Shown one piece after another: positions 33,316 through 41,705 of a stretch of 64,000 nt of DNA. The notes beneath the pieces are model-generated. The model saw nothing but the letters and a program-made list of their open reading frames with translations, was not told the origin of the DNA and ran no database searches. The stretch lies in assembly GCA_041675285.1 (NCBI GenBank), contig JBAYTZ010000012.1, positions 45,597 to 109,596 on the forward strand, written 5' to 3'. Each line of letters opens with the position of its first letter. Position 1 is the stretch's first letter. A program made the translations under genes and the position numbers. This stretch comes from Candidatus Delongbacteria bacterium (lineage in GTDB: Bacteria; CAIWAD01).

Positions 33316-33448
33316 TGACCGTCAAACGCTTGCGCCCCTTGCGACGACGGGCGGAAAGCACCGCGCGACCGCCCGGGGTGGCCATGCGGGCACGGAAGCC
33401 GTGCTTGTTGCGGCGCTTGCGGTTGCTGGGCTGAAAAGTGCGCTTCAT
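33302..33448 (-). CDS. rpmH: 50S ribosomal protein L34
   Basis: The 48-aa protein starts MKRTFQPSNRKRRNKHGFR and continues ARMATPGGRAVLSARRRKGRKRL, unmistakably L34. The gene is too short for a 60-codon cut-off. The ATG at 33448 follows GGAGCAGAGTC. The last 14 bases overlap rnpA. It is the first gene of the rpmH-to-mfd operon. Confidence 0.97.
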   Translation of the reverse strand: MKRTFQPSNRKRRNKHGFRARMATPGGRAVLSARRRKGRKRLTVSVSR

Positions 33449-33490
33449 GACTCTGCTCCGAATCCGGATTTTCCGTTGACAAAGGCCCTG

Positions 33491-33519
33491 AGTTTACCAA
33501 CCTGAGTCTGGGAATGCAA
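33491..33519 (-). promoter_or_regulatory. Promoter of the rpmH operon
   Basis: On the minus strand TTGCAT (33519-33514), 17 bases and TAAACT (33496-33491) face rpmH. It is divergent from the hrcA promoter at 33550. Confidence 0.55.
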
Positions 33520-33549
33520 GGTGCTCAGCCTCAACAAGTTCCGGCGGGC

Positions 33550-33578
33550 TTGACTGCCTTGGGCCATTCCTCTATAAT
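33550..33578 (+). promoter_or_regulatory. Sigma-70-type promoter of hrcA-grpE-dnaJ
   Basis: TTGACT (33550-33555), exactly 17 bases and a perfect TATAAT (33573-33578) lie 28 bases before the hrcA ATG. No CIRCE inverted repeat (TTAGCACTC-N9-GAGTGCTAA) is visible around it. Confidence 0.8.
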
Positions 33579-33605
33579 CGTGGTCCGAGGAGGACGAATT
33601 CGCCC

Positions 33606-34691
33606 ATGTTGCGTGGCCCCTTGCCCGTGTTATCCGCCCTGCAGGTTCCCGGTCTGACGGAACGGGAAGCCCTGGTGCTTCGGCATGTCATCCACAGCTT
33701 TGTGATGACGGCCAATCCCGTGGGGAGCCGCACGCTCTCCAAGCTGGATGGGCTGGATCTCAGCGCGGCCACCATTCGCAACGCCATGGCGGATCTCGAA
33801 GACAAGGGCTTGCTGGCCCATCCCCACACCAGCGCCGGGCGCATTCCCACGGACGTGGGGTATCGCGTCTACGTGAACTATCTGATGATCCACGAGCAGA
33901 TCTCCCACGAAGAGCGGCAACTGATCCAGCAAAACGTGGACGAGCTGATGCCCGACGTGGAGGCCATCCTGGATCGGACGGCCCACTTGCTTTCGCGCAT
34001 CGGGCGCAACCTGGGCGTGGTGCTGGCGCCGGCCTTCGAGGAAGGCGTGCTGGAAAGCCTGGACCTGGTACCGCTGGGCGGGACGCGCGTGCTGGTGGTG
34101 ATCACCGTCGCTTCGGGCCTGGCCCGCACGGTCACGCTGGAGATCGAGAGTCGCGTGGATCCGCCCAACCTGCAGCGCGTGGGTCGGCTGATCCAGCAGC
34201 GGCTGGTGGGGCTCACCTTCCGCCAGATCCGCGAAACCATCCAGGACCGGCTAGGCGACTTGAAGGACGCCGCCGGCATCGCCCGGCTCTTCCTGGATTC
34301 CACCGAGCGGCTCTTCGCCCCCAGCGCCACCCACGGCGTGATCCTCGACGGTGCCCGCAATCTGCCGGACATCCCGGAATTCCGCGAAGACGGCTTCCGG
34401 GGCATTCTTGAGATCTACGAAGACCGCGACATCATCATGCACCTGTTGAACAGCCAGGTGGGAGAAGACCTGAGCGTGCGCATCGGCCGGGAACATACCG
34501 AGGAGCGCGCCGCGGATTGCAGCCTGATCACCGCGTCCTATCGCCTGGGCAGCCTGACGGGAGCCCTGGGCATCATCGGACCACGCCGGATGAACTACTC
34601 GCGCCTGATGCACCTGGTGCGGTACACGGCGGACCTGATCAGCAGCCGCTTTCCCCGCGAGACAGACAAGGAGCCGGACACCAGCGAATGA
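33606..34691 (+). CDS. hrcA: Heat-inducible transcription repressor HrcA
   Basis: The 361-aa HrcA normally binds CIRCE operators and represses chaperone genes. It has the N-terminal winged helix (LTEREALVLRHVIHSFVMTANPVGSRTL, LSAATIRNAMADLEDKGLLAHPHTSAGRIPTDVGYRVYV), a GAF-like domain and the C-terminal YGPRRMNYSRLM-like segment (IGPRRMNYSRLMHLV). The first ten residues before VPGLTER are extra, and GTG/ATG alternatives downstream are not better. Its stop overlaps the grpE ATG (ATGA). Confidence 0.94.
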   Translation: MLRGPLPVLSALQVPGLTEREALVLRHVIHSFVMTANPVGSRTLSKLDGLDLSAATIRNAMADLEDKGLLAHPHTSAGRIPTDVGYRVYVNYLMIHEQISHEERQLIQQNVDELMPDVEAILDRTAHLLSRIGRNLGVVLAPAFEEGVLESLDLVPLGGTRVLVVITVASGLARTVTLEIESRVDPPNLQRVGRLIQQRLVGLTFRQIRETIQDRLGDLKDAAGIARLFLDSTERLFAPSATHGVILDGARNLPDIPEFREDGFRGILEIYEDRDIIMHLLNSQVGEDLSVRIGREHTEERAADCSLITASYRLGSLTGALGIIGPRRMNYSRLMHLVRYTADLISSRFPRETDKEPDTSE

Positions 34692-35302
34692 GCAAAGCGA
34701 AGAAAACCCATCCCCTGGACCCCTCCGCGGGCCTGAACGAGTCGCAGTCCGGTGGCGCCGGGCCGACGGGCACGGAGGTCGGCGCGAACACCAACGGCAC
34801 GGCCGAGGCCTGGACGGAAGAGACGCCCTCCCTGGAGGAACCTGCGCGCCCCGAGGCGGGCCCGTGGCGGGACGAGCTGGCCCAGAGCCAGGATCGGCTG
34901 CTGCGCCTGCGGGCGGAATTCGACAACTACCGACGCCGCACCCTGCAGGACGCCCTGCGCGTGCGCGAACAAGCCGTGGACCGGGTGGTGCTGGCCCTGT
35001 TGCCGGCCCTGGACGATCTGGAGCGCGTGAGTGCCCAGGCCGCCACCGGCGCGGCCGATCCCGAAGCCTTGCGTCGCGGGGTGGACCTGGTACTGGCCAA
35101 ATTCCATGCCCAGCTGGAGCAGGTGGACGTGCGCGTCTTCGAATCCAAGGGGCAGCCCTTCGACCCCCTGCAACACGAGGCGCTGACCACGCGCCAGGAT
35201 CCCGCCCAGTCCGAGGACGTCGTGCTGGATGAATTGGTGCGCGGCTACCGGCGCGGCGAGGCGGTGATCCGCCACGCCCAAGTTGTCGTGAACAAGCCGT
35301 GA
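34688..35302 (+). CDS. grpE: Nucleotide exchange factor GrpE
   Basis: The 204-aa GrpE is the nucleotide exchange factor for DnaK. A disordered acidic N-terminus (about 1-60) precedes the long coiled coil (LAQSQDRLLRLRAEFDNYRRRT) and the beta domain with VRVFESKGQPFDPLQHEALT and a C-terminal EAVIRHAQVVVNK. The ATG at 34688 overlaps the hrcA stop; the dnaJ GTG overlaps its own stop. Confidence 0.95.
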   Translation: MSKAKKTHPLDPSAGLNESQSGGAGPTGTEVGANTNGTAEAWTEETPSLEEPARPEAGPWRDELAQSQDRLLRLRAEFDNYRRRTLQDALRVREQAVDRVVLALLPALDDLERVSAQAATGAADPEALRRGVDLVLAKFHAQLEQVDVRVFESKGQPFDPLQHEALTTRQDPAQSEDVVLDELVRGYRRGEAVIRHAQVVVNKP

Positions 35303-36435
35303 ACACGACCAAGCGCGACTACTACGAGGTGCTGGGCGTCGCCCGGGACAGCTCGGTGGCCGACATCAAGAAGGCCTACCGCAAGCTGGCGCTCAACTTC
35401 CACCCCGACCGGAGCAAGGACCCCGAGGCCGAGCAGAAGTTCAAGGAAGTCTCCGAGGCGTACTCGGTGCTGTCCGACGAACAGAAGCGGGCCCAATACG
35501 ATCGCTTCGGGCATGCCGGCCCCCAGAACATGGGCGGGCCGGGCGCTGGCGGCCAGGACTTCGATCCCTTCGACCTGTTCCGCTCCTTCTTTTCCCAAGG
35601 CGGCGGTGGCGGCTTCGAGGAGTTGTTCCGCGGCGGCCGGCAGGGGCCGGAACGCGGCCGGGATGTGCAGCTCACGCTGCCCCTCACCCTGGAAGAAATT
35701 GCTCTGGGCGTGGAAAAGCGCCTGAAGATCAAGATCCAGACGCCCTGCGCCACCTGCGGGGGCAGCGGCGCGGCCGACAACACCAAGCCCGAGGCCTGTC
35801 CGGTCTGTCACGGCCAGGGCCGGGTGCGCCAGGTGACGCGCAGCTTCCTGGGCATGATCGAGAACATCGTCATGTGCCAGAATTGCCACGGCGAAGGCAA
35901 GGTGGTGCGCAACCCCTGCCGCACCTGCCACGGCACGGGACTGGAAAAGGGCGAGACCACGGTGGTGATCAAGGTTCCCGCCGGCGTGGAGGAAGGGAAT
36001 TACATCCGCCTGCGCGGCCAGGGCAATCACGGCCCACGGGGGACCGCGCGCGGGGACATCGTGGTGGTTCTCAAGGAGATCGAGCACGATCAGTTTGAGC
36101 GCCAGGGGGACGACATCCTGCTGGAGTTCGCCATCCCCATCCCGCTGGCGGCCCTGGGTGGCGAGCTGCGGGTGCCCACTCTGGGCGGCGAAGTCAACCT
36201 GAAAGTGCCGGCGGGCACCCAGAGCGGCACCACGTTGCGCCTGCGCGGCCAGGGCGTGCCGGGTCGGGGCGGGCGCAAGGGCGACCAGTTGGTGCGCGTG
36301 CACCTGTACACTCCGCAGACCTTGGGGACCGAAGCGCGCACGCTGTTCGAGAAACTGGCCGGCCTGCCGGAAATTTCGCCCACCGGCTCGGGCAAGGGCT
36401 TTTTCAAAAAGGTGATGAGCCACATCTTCGGCTGA
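35299..36435 (+). CDS. dnaJ: Chaperone protein DnaJ
   Basis: The 378-aa co-chaperone has the J domain (DYYEVLGVARDSSVADIKKAYRKLAL with HPD), a Gly/Phe-rich region, four CxxCxGxG-type zinc repeats (CATCGGSG, CPVCHGQG, CQNCHGEG, CRTCHGTG) and the two C-terminal beta domains. It starts at GTG 35299, overlapping grpE by four bases. There is no dnaK between grpE and dnaJ and none in the window. Confidence 0.96.
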   Translation: MNTTKRDYYEVLGVARDSSVADIKKAYRKLALNFHPDRSKDPEAEQKFKEVSEAYSVLSDEQKRAQYDRFGHAGPQNMGGPGAGGQDFDPFDLFRSFFSQGGGGGFEELFRGGRQGPERGRDVQLTLPLTLEEIALGVEKRLKIKIQTPCATCGGSGAADNTKPEACPVCHGQGRVRQVTRSFLGMIENIVMCQNCHGEGKVVRNPCRTCHGTGLEKGETTVVIKVPAGVEEGNYIRLRGQGNHGPRGTARGDIVVVLKEIEHDQFERQGDDILLEFAIPIPLAALGGELRVPTLGGEVNLKVPAGTQSGTTLRLRGQGVPGRGGRKGDQLVRVHLYTPQTLGTEARTLFEKLAGLPEISPTGSGKGFFKKVMSHIFG

Positions 36436-36441
36436 CAGCGC

Positions 36442-36960
36442 ATGTTCAAGCCGGGATTGGTAGTTTTGAAACCGTTGTTGACACCTGCGGAACGCTCCAG
36501 TCTGGCCGTGCTTTTTTCTCTGATTGCGGCCGGTTATCTGGTGCTTGGCTGGCGCTATTGGCGCGAGCCGGAACGTCCGGTGACGCTGAACCGCCAGGAC
36601 GTTGCCTTCGTCCAGCAGGGCGTGCGCGTCTTCCAGAGCGCGCCGGCGGACAGCGGTCAACCCGCAGCTGCCGGACCCAAGCCGGTGCTTCGTACGGGCC
36701 CGCTGGATTTGAACCGGGCGGACAGCCTGGCGCTGCTGGATCTGCCCGGCATCGGCCCCACCAAAGTGGGCGCCATGCTGGAATGGCGTCGCCGGCACGG
36801 GCGCTTCCGGCAGGTGGACGACTTGTTGAAAGTCAAGGGAATCGGCCCCGGAACCCTCAAGCGGCTGCGGGACCAGGTGCGGGTTGCGGATGACAGCAGT
36901 GTGCCCGGGAAGGAGCGGGGGCCAGGAGAGACCCCTGCCGCCGAACCCGGCGCCAAATGA
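36442..36960 (+). CDS. ComEA-like helix-hairpin-helix protein
   Basis: The 172-aa protein has an N-terminal membrane helix (LAVLFSLIAAGYLVLGW) and a C-terminal double helix-hairpin-helix DNA-binding domain: LDLNRADSLALLDLPGIGPTKVGAMLEWRRRHGRF, VDDLLKVKGIGPGTLKRL. ComEA proteins bind incoming DNA at the membrane during transformation. It lies six bases after dnaJ and its stop overlaps the frame of the next gene, suggesting an operon with two envelope proteins. Confidence 0.82.
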   Translation: MFKPGLVVLKPLLTPAERSSLAVLFSLIAAGYLVLGWRYWREPERPVTLNRQDVAFVQQGVRVFQSAPADSGQPAAAGPKPVLRTGPLDLNRADSLALLDLPGIGPTKVGAMLEWRRRHGRFRQVDDLLKVKGIGPGTLKRLRDQVRVADDSSVPGKERGPGETPAAEPGAK

Positions 36961-36971
36961 TAGGAGCGCCC

Positions 36972-38357
36972 ATGGCGTCCGTGCAGAAGCCCTCAAGCGG
37001 CAGTTGGGTCCTCAAGGGGATCATCGCCGCCCTCATCGTGATCCTGATCTACTCCATCTATTCCCCCAACCAGCAATGGAAGCAGCAGGGGCGCGATGAG
37101 GTCCTCGCGCGGCAGCGCATGGAGAACCTGTACAACGCGGGCAATCTCTACTTCTTCCTCACGAAGCACTTTCCCAAGTCCATCGAAGAGATCGTCGCCG
37201 TGCTGGACACGGCCCGCGTGGACGCCGAGCCCGCGCACTTCGAAATCGAACCCAAGCAGAACATGAACCTGCTGGCGGAGCGCGAGGATCTGCTGAAGGT
37301 CGAGTACCGCTCGGCCCAGGAAGAGGCACGGCTGGTCCAGCTGCAGACCCTGATCCGGGACAGCCTGCTGATCACGCTGGAAGACACCATGCGGATCGCC
37401 AGCTTCGAGGTGAAGGATCTGGGCTCCCGGCAGGCGCTGGGCGCCGACGGCACGGCCAAGACCATCTATCAATACCGGATCTGGGGTCAGATGAAGCCCC
37501 TGTTCGCTGGCATCGGCTCGGACACCCTCTGCCTGGATTCGGAATTTCCCATCACGGTGATCAAGCGCAAGGCCGGCGAGTTGAGTCGCGATTTGTGGGC
37601 CTCCACCCAGGGCACCTTCATTCCGCGCGCGGACGGCAGCTTCTTTGCGCCGGGCCAAACCGTCAAGCAGCCCGTCAAATCCTACAGCCTGAGCTTGCCC
37701 TTGACCGAGATTGGCGTTTGTCCCACGACGGGCAAGCCCTTCGTTCTCAAGCATGTGGGCAAGTTCAAATACAAGGGCAGCTACGGCTTCACCGTGGACG
37801 GCGCGGGCGAGCCGCTGACCACACTGGCGCAGAAGCAGGCCTTCCTGGGCGCCCTGCGCGATCAGGCCTCCGGCGCCTTGGGCGCGATCTTCGGCGCCAT
37901 GGCGGACAGCGCCATGAAGGCCGGCGACACCCAATACCGCATTCCCGACGACGTGAAGACCAGCATCACCGTGCGCGAAACCCTGGCCGTGCTGCCGAAA
38001 ATCAAGCCCGGGATGGCGCTGGCCGCCGCGGCGGAGCAGAGCCAGATCGCCGGGTTGGACTCCCTCGACTTCTACACCTCCGATGCCAAGCGCGGGGAAA
38101 TCCTCTTCCCCGAATTCCAGGGCCACGCGGCGGACGCCTTCAGCAAGCTGCTGGAGGACGCCGGCGTCCAGGGCCTGGTCCAGCGCGTGAAACTGCAGGG
38201 TGCATTTGAGCCCGTGCAAATCGACACCGTGGGCATGGCCGTGGTCAGCCCGATCACCGGCACCGAGACCTTCCAGAGCGGTTGGAAGCGGATCTTCGAA
38301 GTGAATCCGCCCGCGAACCACGGGCAAATCTACAACGGCACCAAATCGTGGGAGTGA
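36972..38357 (+). CDS. Membrane-anchored protein of unknown function
   Basis: The 461-aa protein has one N-terminal transmembrane helix (WVLKGIIAALIVILIYSIY) and a large extracytoplasmic part starting with a charged helix (RDEVLARQRMENLYNAGNLYFFLTKHFPKSIEEIVAVLD) that recalls the N-terminal helix and following turn of pseudopilin-like proteins. No family was recognised. ATG 36972 follows AGGAG by 6 bases; an upstream ATG at 36957 overlaps the previous stop. It is translationally linked to the PilM-like gene that follows. Confidence 0.6.
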   Translation: MASVQKPSSGSWVLKGIIAALIVILIYSIYSPNQQWKQQGRDEVLARQRMENLYNAGNLYFFLTKHFPKSIEEIVAVLDTARVDAEPAHFEIEPKQNMNLLAEREDLLKVEYRSAQEEARLVQLQTLIRDSLLITLEDTMRIASFEVKDLGSRQALGADGTAKTIYQYRIWGQMKPLFAGIGSDTLCLDSEFPITVIKRKAGELSRDLWASTQGTFIPRADGSFFAPGQTVKQPVKSYSLSLPLTEIGVCPTTGKPFVLKHVGKFKYKGSYGFTVDGAGEPLTTLAQKQAFLGALRDQASGALGAIFGAMADSAMKAGDTQYRIPDDVKTSITVRETLAVLPKIKPGMALAAAAEQSQIAGLDSLDFYTSDAKRGEILFPEFQGHAADAFSKLLEDAGVQGLVQRVKLQGAFEPVQIDTVGMAVVSPITGTETFQSGWKRIFEVNPPANHGQIYNGTKSWE

Positions 38358-39574
38358 TCAACCAATTGGTTGATGCTACCCTGCTTGAAGACCGCATGTT
38401 GCTCCACGGCCCCGATGGGGTCGTGGAGCTTCCTCTTGCCTACCAGGTTCACTCCCGCCTGATTCAAACCGGCGAACTGGCCCGCCTGCTGGCCGAACAC
38501 CTGCGCGAAGAGGCGGGTCCGGCCCTGCCGGCAGCCGGCAGCCGGGTCCGACTGGCCCTGCCGCTGAATTGGGGACTGGTCTGCCTGCGCCTGCCCCACA
38601 CAGGGCTGGAAGAACTGGCGCAGCCTCTGCACCAGGTGGCCTGGGAGATCGACAACAACGCTCCCGAAGCCGTGGAGCAGTACTACTTCGACTTCCACGA
38701 GACGGCGGGAAACGAGGGTTCCGAGACGCTCATCGTGGCCGTCCGCCAGAGCCTGGTCCACTTTTGCCGGACTCTATTGGACGAGTTGGGCCTGATTCTG
38801 GCGGAAGTGGTGCCGGCCGGCGAGAGCGGCGCGGGCTTCCGGCTGGAACTGGCGCGGGCCCAGGCCCACCTGGAGGCCCTTTCCCTGGAACGCTATGAGC
38901 CCGTGACGCCCTGGAAGCGCTTCTTCGTTCTGGGCGGGGTGGGATTGATTCTGGCGGCCGCCGGGATCCTGTTCACGCTCACCCGGCCGGCCCCGGAGCC
39001 ACAAGTCCGGATTCCAGCGCCAGCGGCCGCGGGGACGGACAGCCTGCGCGCGGCGCTGCAGCCGACGGTGGCGGACAGTCTGCCCGCAGGTCGCGCATCG
39101 ATGGTCACGCCTGCGGCGGGCCCGGCGCTGGCCGCCTGGACCGCGTTGTTGGGCGAGTTGGGCGCCGGCGAGGAGCGCCTGCCCGACTATCTGGTGCTGG
39201 ACGCCGCCGGCGCCCTGGTGCGGACGGAACGGCGCGGGGAAGTCAATTTGCGCGACGTGCTGACCCGACCCGCCCGGGCCACGCGCGTAGGCCGGAGCGG
39301 CTATTGGCTGCAACTGGACGAGCCGCTGAGCGGCGGCCTGCTGGCCGAGGATCCGACCCGGCCGGTGCTGCGCCTGACTCTGGCCCGCTTGGGTGACCTG
39401 GCGCCCCGCCTGCGCGAAGCCCCGGCGCGCTTGATGTTGCAGCGGCGGCGGACGGACGACTCCGGCCAGACCACGCGTTGGCATTTCGGAGCGCAGGACA
39501 GCCGGGGCGCAGCCACGGGCTGGCTGGTGACCGTCTTTCCCGCCCGGCCAGCCGGGCCGGGGAGCGTGCGCTGA
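38354..39574 (+). CDS. PilM/GspL-like membrane protein (type IV pilus or secretion-like)
   Basis: The ~406-aa protein has a cytoplasmic N-terminal part of actin-like/PilM or GspL flavour (VVELPLAYQ, RVRLALPLNWGLVCLRLP, VAWEIDNNAPEAVEQYYFDFHE, ETLIVAVRQSLVHFCRTLLDELGLILAEVVPAGES) and one transmembrane helix (RFFVLGGVGLILAAAGILFTL, about 195-215), then a periplasmic part with proline-rich linker. The assignment is by pattern only. The start is GTG 38354 overlapping the previous stop (GTGA); GTG 38348 is an alternative. Its stop overlaps the ATG of rsmD by one base. Confidence 0.5.
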   Translation: MINQLVDATLLEDRMLLHGPDGVVELPLAYQVHSRLIQTGELARLLAEHLREEAGPALPAAGSRVRLALPLNWGLVCLRLPHTGLEELAQPLHQVAWEIDNNAPEAVEQYYFDFHETAGNEGSETLIVAVRQSLVHFCRTLLDELGLILAEVVPAGESGAGFRLELARAQAHLEALSLERYEPVTPWKRFFVLGGVGLILAAAGILFTLTRPAPEPQVRIPAPAAAGTDSLRAALQPTVADSLPAGRASMVTPAAGPALAAWTALLGELGAGEERLPDYLVLDAAGALVRTERRGEVNLRDVLTRPARATRVGRSGYWLQLDEPLSGGLLAEDPTRPVLRLTLARLGDLAPRLREAPARLMLQRRRTDDSGQTTRWHFGAQDSRGAATGWLVTVFPARPAGPGSVR

Positions 39575-40146
39575 TGCAGATCCTCTTCGGGCGGCACAAG
39601 GGGCGCCAGCTCAAGACTCCGCCGGACGAACGCATCCGGCCCACCACGGGACGCATGCGCGACTGGCTGGGCAACGTCCTGCGCGAGCGCTTTCCCGAGG
39701 CGGAGGTCCTGGATCTCTACGCGGGCTGCGGCGGGCTCGGGCTGTTGGCGCTGAGCATGGGCGCCGGCCACGTGACCTTCGTGGATCAGGCGCCCGGGGC
39801 CATCCGCTTGGTGGAACACAACTTGAAGCTGCTGGGAGAGAGCTCGGCGGGGACCGTATTGCGGCTGGACGTGTTCGCGTTCCTCAAGCGCCGGCACCTG
39901 CGCCGCTGGAATCTGGTCTTCGTGGATCCCCCTTATGACAGCACGGACTACATTCGATTGATGAGCGCCCTCGCAGGTGCCGATATCCTGGAAGAGGCGG
40001 GCCTGCTGGCGGTGGAACACCCCCGCCACGTGAAGCCGCTTGCCGAGGGGTTGATCTTGTTGAGGGAAAAGGCTTTTGGACGCAGCACAATCAGCCTCTT
40101 TCAACCCGCGCCACAACAGGACGACGGATCCCCATGTCCTGATTGA
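39574..40146 (+). CDS. rsmD: 16S rRNA (guanine-966 N2) methyltransferase RsmD
   Basis: The 190-aa enzyme has GRHKGRQLKTPPDERIRPTTGRMRDWLGNVL, motif I VLDLYAGCGGLGLLALSMGAGHVTFVD and the catalytic motif VFVDPPYDS, all RsmD signatures. It methylates G966 of 16S rRNA before 30S assembly. TGATG couples it to the gene before. Its last 71 bases overlap the start of the next gene. Confidence 0.9.
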   Translation: MQILFGRHKGRQLKTPPDERIRPTTGRMRDWLGNVLRERFPEAEVLDLYAGCGGLGLLALSMGAGHVTFVDQAPGAIRLVEHNLKLLGESSAGTVLRLDVFAFLKRRHLRRWNLVFVDPPYDSTDYIRLMSALAGADILEEAGLLAVEHPRHVKPLAEGLILLREKAFGRSTISLFQPAPQQDDGSPCPD

Positions 40147-41635
40147 CCGGATTGACGACCTGCCCACCCTGACCCCGGTGGTGGCGTCCATCATGCAGTT
40201 GATCGAGGGCGGCTCCACCCAGGCCGACCAGATCGGGGACCTGCTCAGCGCCGACCCCGCCCTTTCCTCGCGCATCCTCAAAGTGGTCAACTCGGCCTTC
40301 TACGGCCTGCCCCACCAAGTGACCAACATCCACAAGGCTGTGGTCATGCTGGGATTCGACACGGTGCAGACCCTGGTGCTCTCCGCCAGCGTGGTGGACG
40401 TGATGGTCCACGCCGGCGAAGCACTGCGCGATCTGCGCCTGATCTGGGAGCGCAGCCTGTTCTCCGCGGTGACGGCCCGCAAAATCGCCCAGGTGCTGAA
40501 GAACCGGCATCTGGAAGAGAGCTTCATGGCGGCCCTGTTGATGGACATCGGCATGCTGGCCCAGCTCAAGCTCCACGGCGATCCCTATGCCCGGGTGATC
40601 CGCGAGGAGCTGGAAAAAGGCCAGGACATCGTGCTCAGCGAGGTCACGGACTTCGAGGTGTCCCACGAACGGCTGGGTCAGTGCCTGCTGGAGCGCTGGG
40701 ACATTCCCGACCTGCTGTCGCGGCCGGTGTTGTATCACCACGACCTGGCTGGCAGCGAGGAGGAGCCCGAAGACATCCGGGCGATCTGCGAGATCACGCA
40801 CCTGGCCCGCCAGGCGGCCGGTATCTTCTACAGCCCCAACAAGGGCGTTGCGATCCAGGACTTCAAGGTGGAAGCCGGTCGGCTGATCGACATGAACGCC
40901 AGCGAGGTGGACCGCTTCTTCCGCTCCATCCGCGACGAAGTGATGGACGTGGCCCAGCAGTACGGGCTGGAGATTCGTGGGCTGAAGAGCTACACCGAAA
41001 TCCTCGACATGGCCAATCAGGAGCTGACCCAACTCAACAAGACCTATGAACAGCTCAACCGGGAACTGTTGGCGGCCCAGAAGCGGGCCGAGCAGCTGGC
41101 CCACGGGCTCAAGCAGGCCAACGAGAAGTTGCAGCGCATGGCCAGCATCGACGAGTTGACCGGCCTCTACAACCGCCATTACTTCGAGGATTTCTTCGCC
41201 CGGGAGTTCAGCCGCTGCCGGCGCTACAAGCGGCCCATGTCCTGCATCATCATCGATATCGACCACTTCAAGAAGGTCAACGATACCTACGGCCACCTGC
41301 AGGGGGACAGCATCCTGCGCGAACTGGGCGAGCGGCTGCAAAACCTGTTGCGCGGGTCGGACGTGGCCGTGCGCTACGGCGGCGAGGAGTTCGTCGTGCT
41401 GCTGCCGGAAACCGGGCTCTACGCCGCGCGGATCGCAGCCGAAAAGATCCGGCGCGCCATCGCCGTGGAGTCCTTCCGCTACAAACCAAACCAGGGGCTG
41501 GACATCACCATCAGCCTGGGTCTGGCGGCTTTCGATGGAACGCGCGGAGCCGACTCGCCCCAGGACCTGCTCAAGCAGGCGGACACGCTGCTCTACAAGG
41601 CCAAGGAGAGTGGCCGCAATCGCTGCTGCTTTTGA
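40076..41635 (+). CDS. HDOD-GGDEF signalling protein (diguanylate cyclase)
   Basis: The 519-aa protein has an HDOD domain (IDDLPTLTPVVASIMQLIEGG, LSADPALSSRILKVVNSAFYGLP, about 22-220), a coiled coil (about 310-350) and a C-terminal GGDEF domain with the active signature GGEEF (in YGGEEFVVLLPETG), DELTGLYNRHYFEDFF and DIDHFKKVND. It probably makes cyclic di-GMP in response to an unknown input. The start is TTG 40076, with AAAAGG close upstream; no ATG start lies before the HDOD domain. It overlaps rsmD by 71 bases. Confidence 0.88.
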   Translation: MDAAQSASFNPRHNRTTDPHVLIDRIDDLPTLTPVVASIMQLIEGGSTQADQIGDLLSADPALSSRILKVVNSAFYGLPHQVTNIHKAVVMLGFDTVQTLVLSASVVDVMVHAGEALRDLRLIWERSLFSAVTARKIAQVLKNRHLEESFMAALLMDIGMLAQLKLHGDPYARVIREELEKGQDIVLSEVTDFEVSHERLGQCLLERWDIPDLLSRPVLYHHDLAGSEEEPEDIRAICEITHLARQAAGIFYSPNKGVAIQDFKVEAGRLIDMNASEVDRFFRSIRDEVMDVAQQYGLEIRGLKSYTEILDMANQELTQLNKTYEQLNRELLAAQKRAEQLAHGLKQANEKLQRMASIDELTGLYNRHYFEDFFAREFSRCRRYKRPMSCIIIDIDHFKKVNDTYGHLQGDSILRELGERLQNLLRGSDVAVRYGGEEFVVLLPETGLYAARIAAEKIRRAIAVESFRYKPNQGLDITISLGLAAFDGTRGADSPQDLLKQADTLLYKAKESGRNRCCF

Positions 41636-41678
41636 CCCTTGTCGAATCTCGCCACAGGTCGAGCCTTAGGTTCAGCCG

Positions 41679-41705
41679 GGTCCGCCAGGCTTAGCCTGGC
41701 GGACC
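41679..41705 (+). repeat. REP palindrome, left flank of RAYT 1
   Basis: GGTCCGCCAGGCT-T-AGCCTGGCGGACC is a perfect 27-base inverted repeat. It shares the core CCGCCAGGCT..AGCCTGGCGG with the palindrome at 42452-42490 on the other side of the transposase. The stop codon of the transposase (TAA on the minus strand, 41693-41691) lies in its loop. Confidence 0.85.

Noticed and set aside
33451..33605. CIRCE operator upstream of hrcA
   Set aside because: A GTGCTCAGC-like stretch exists, but no inverted partner with 9-base spacing is seen.
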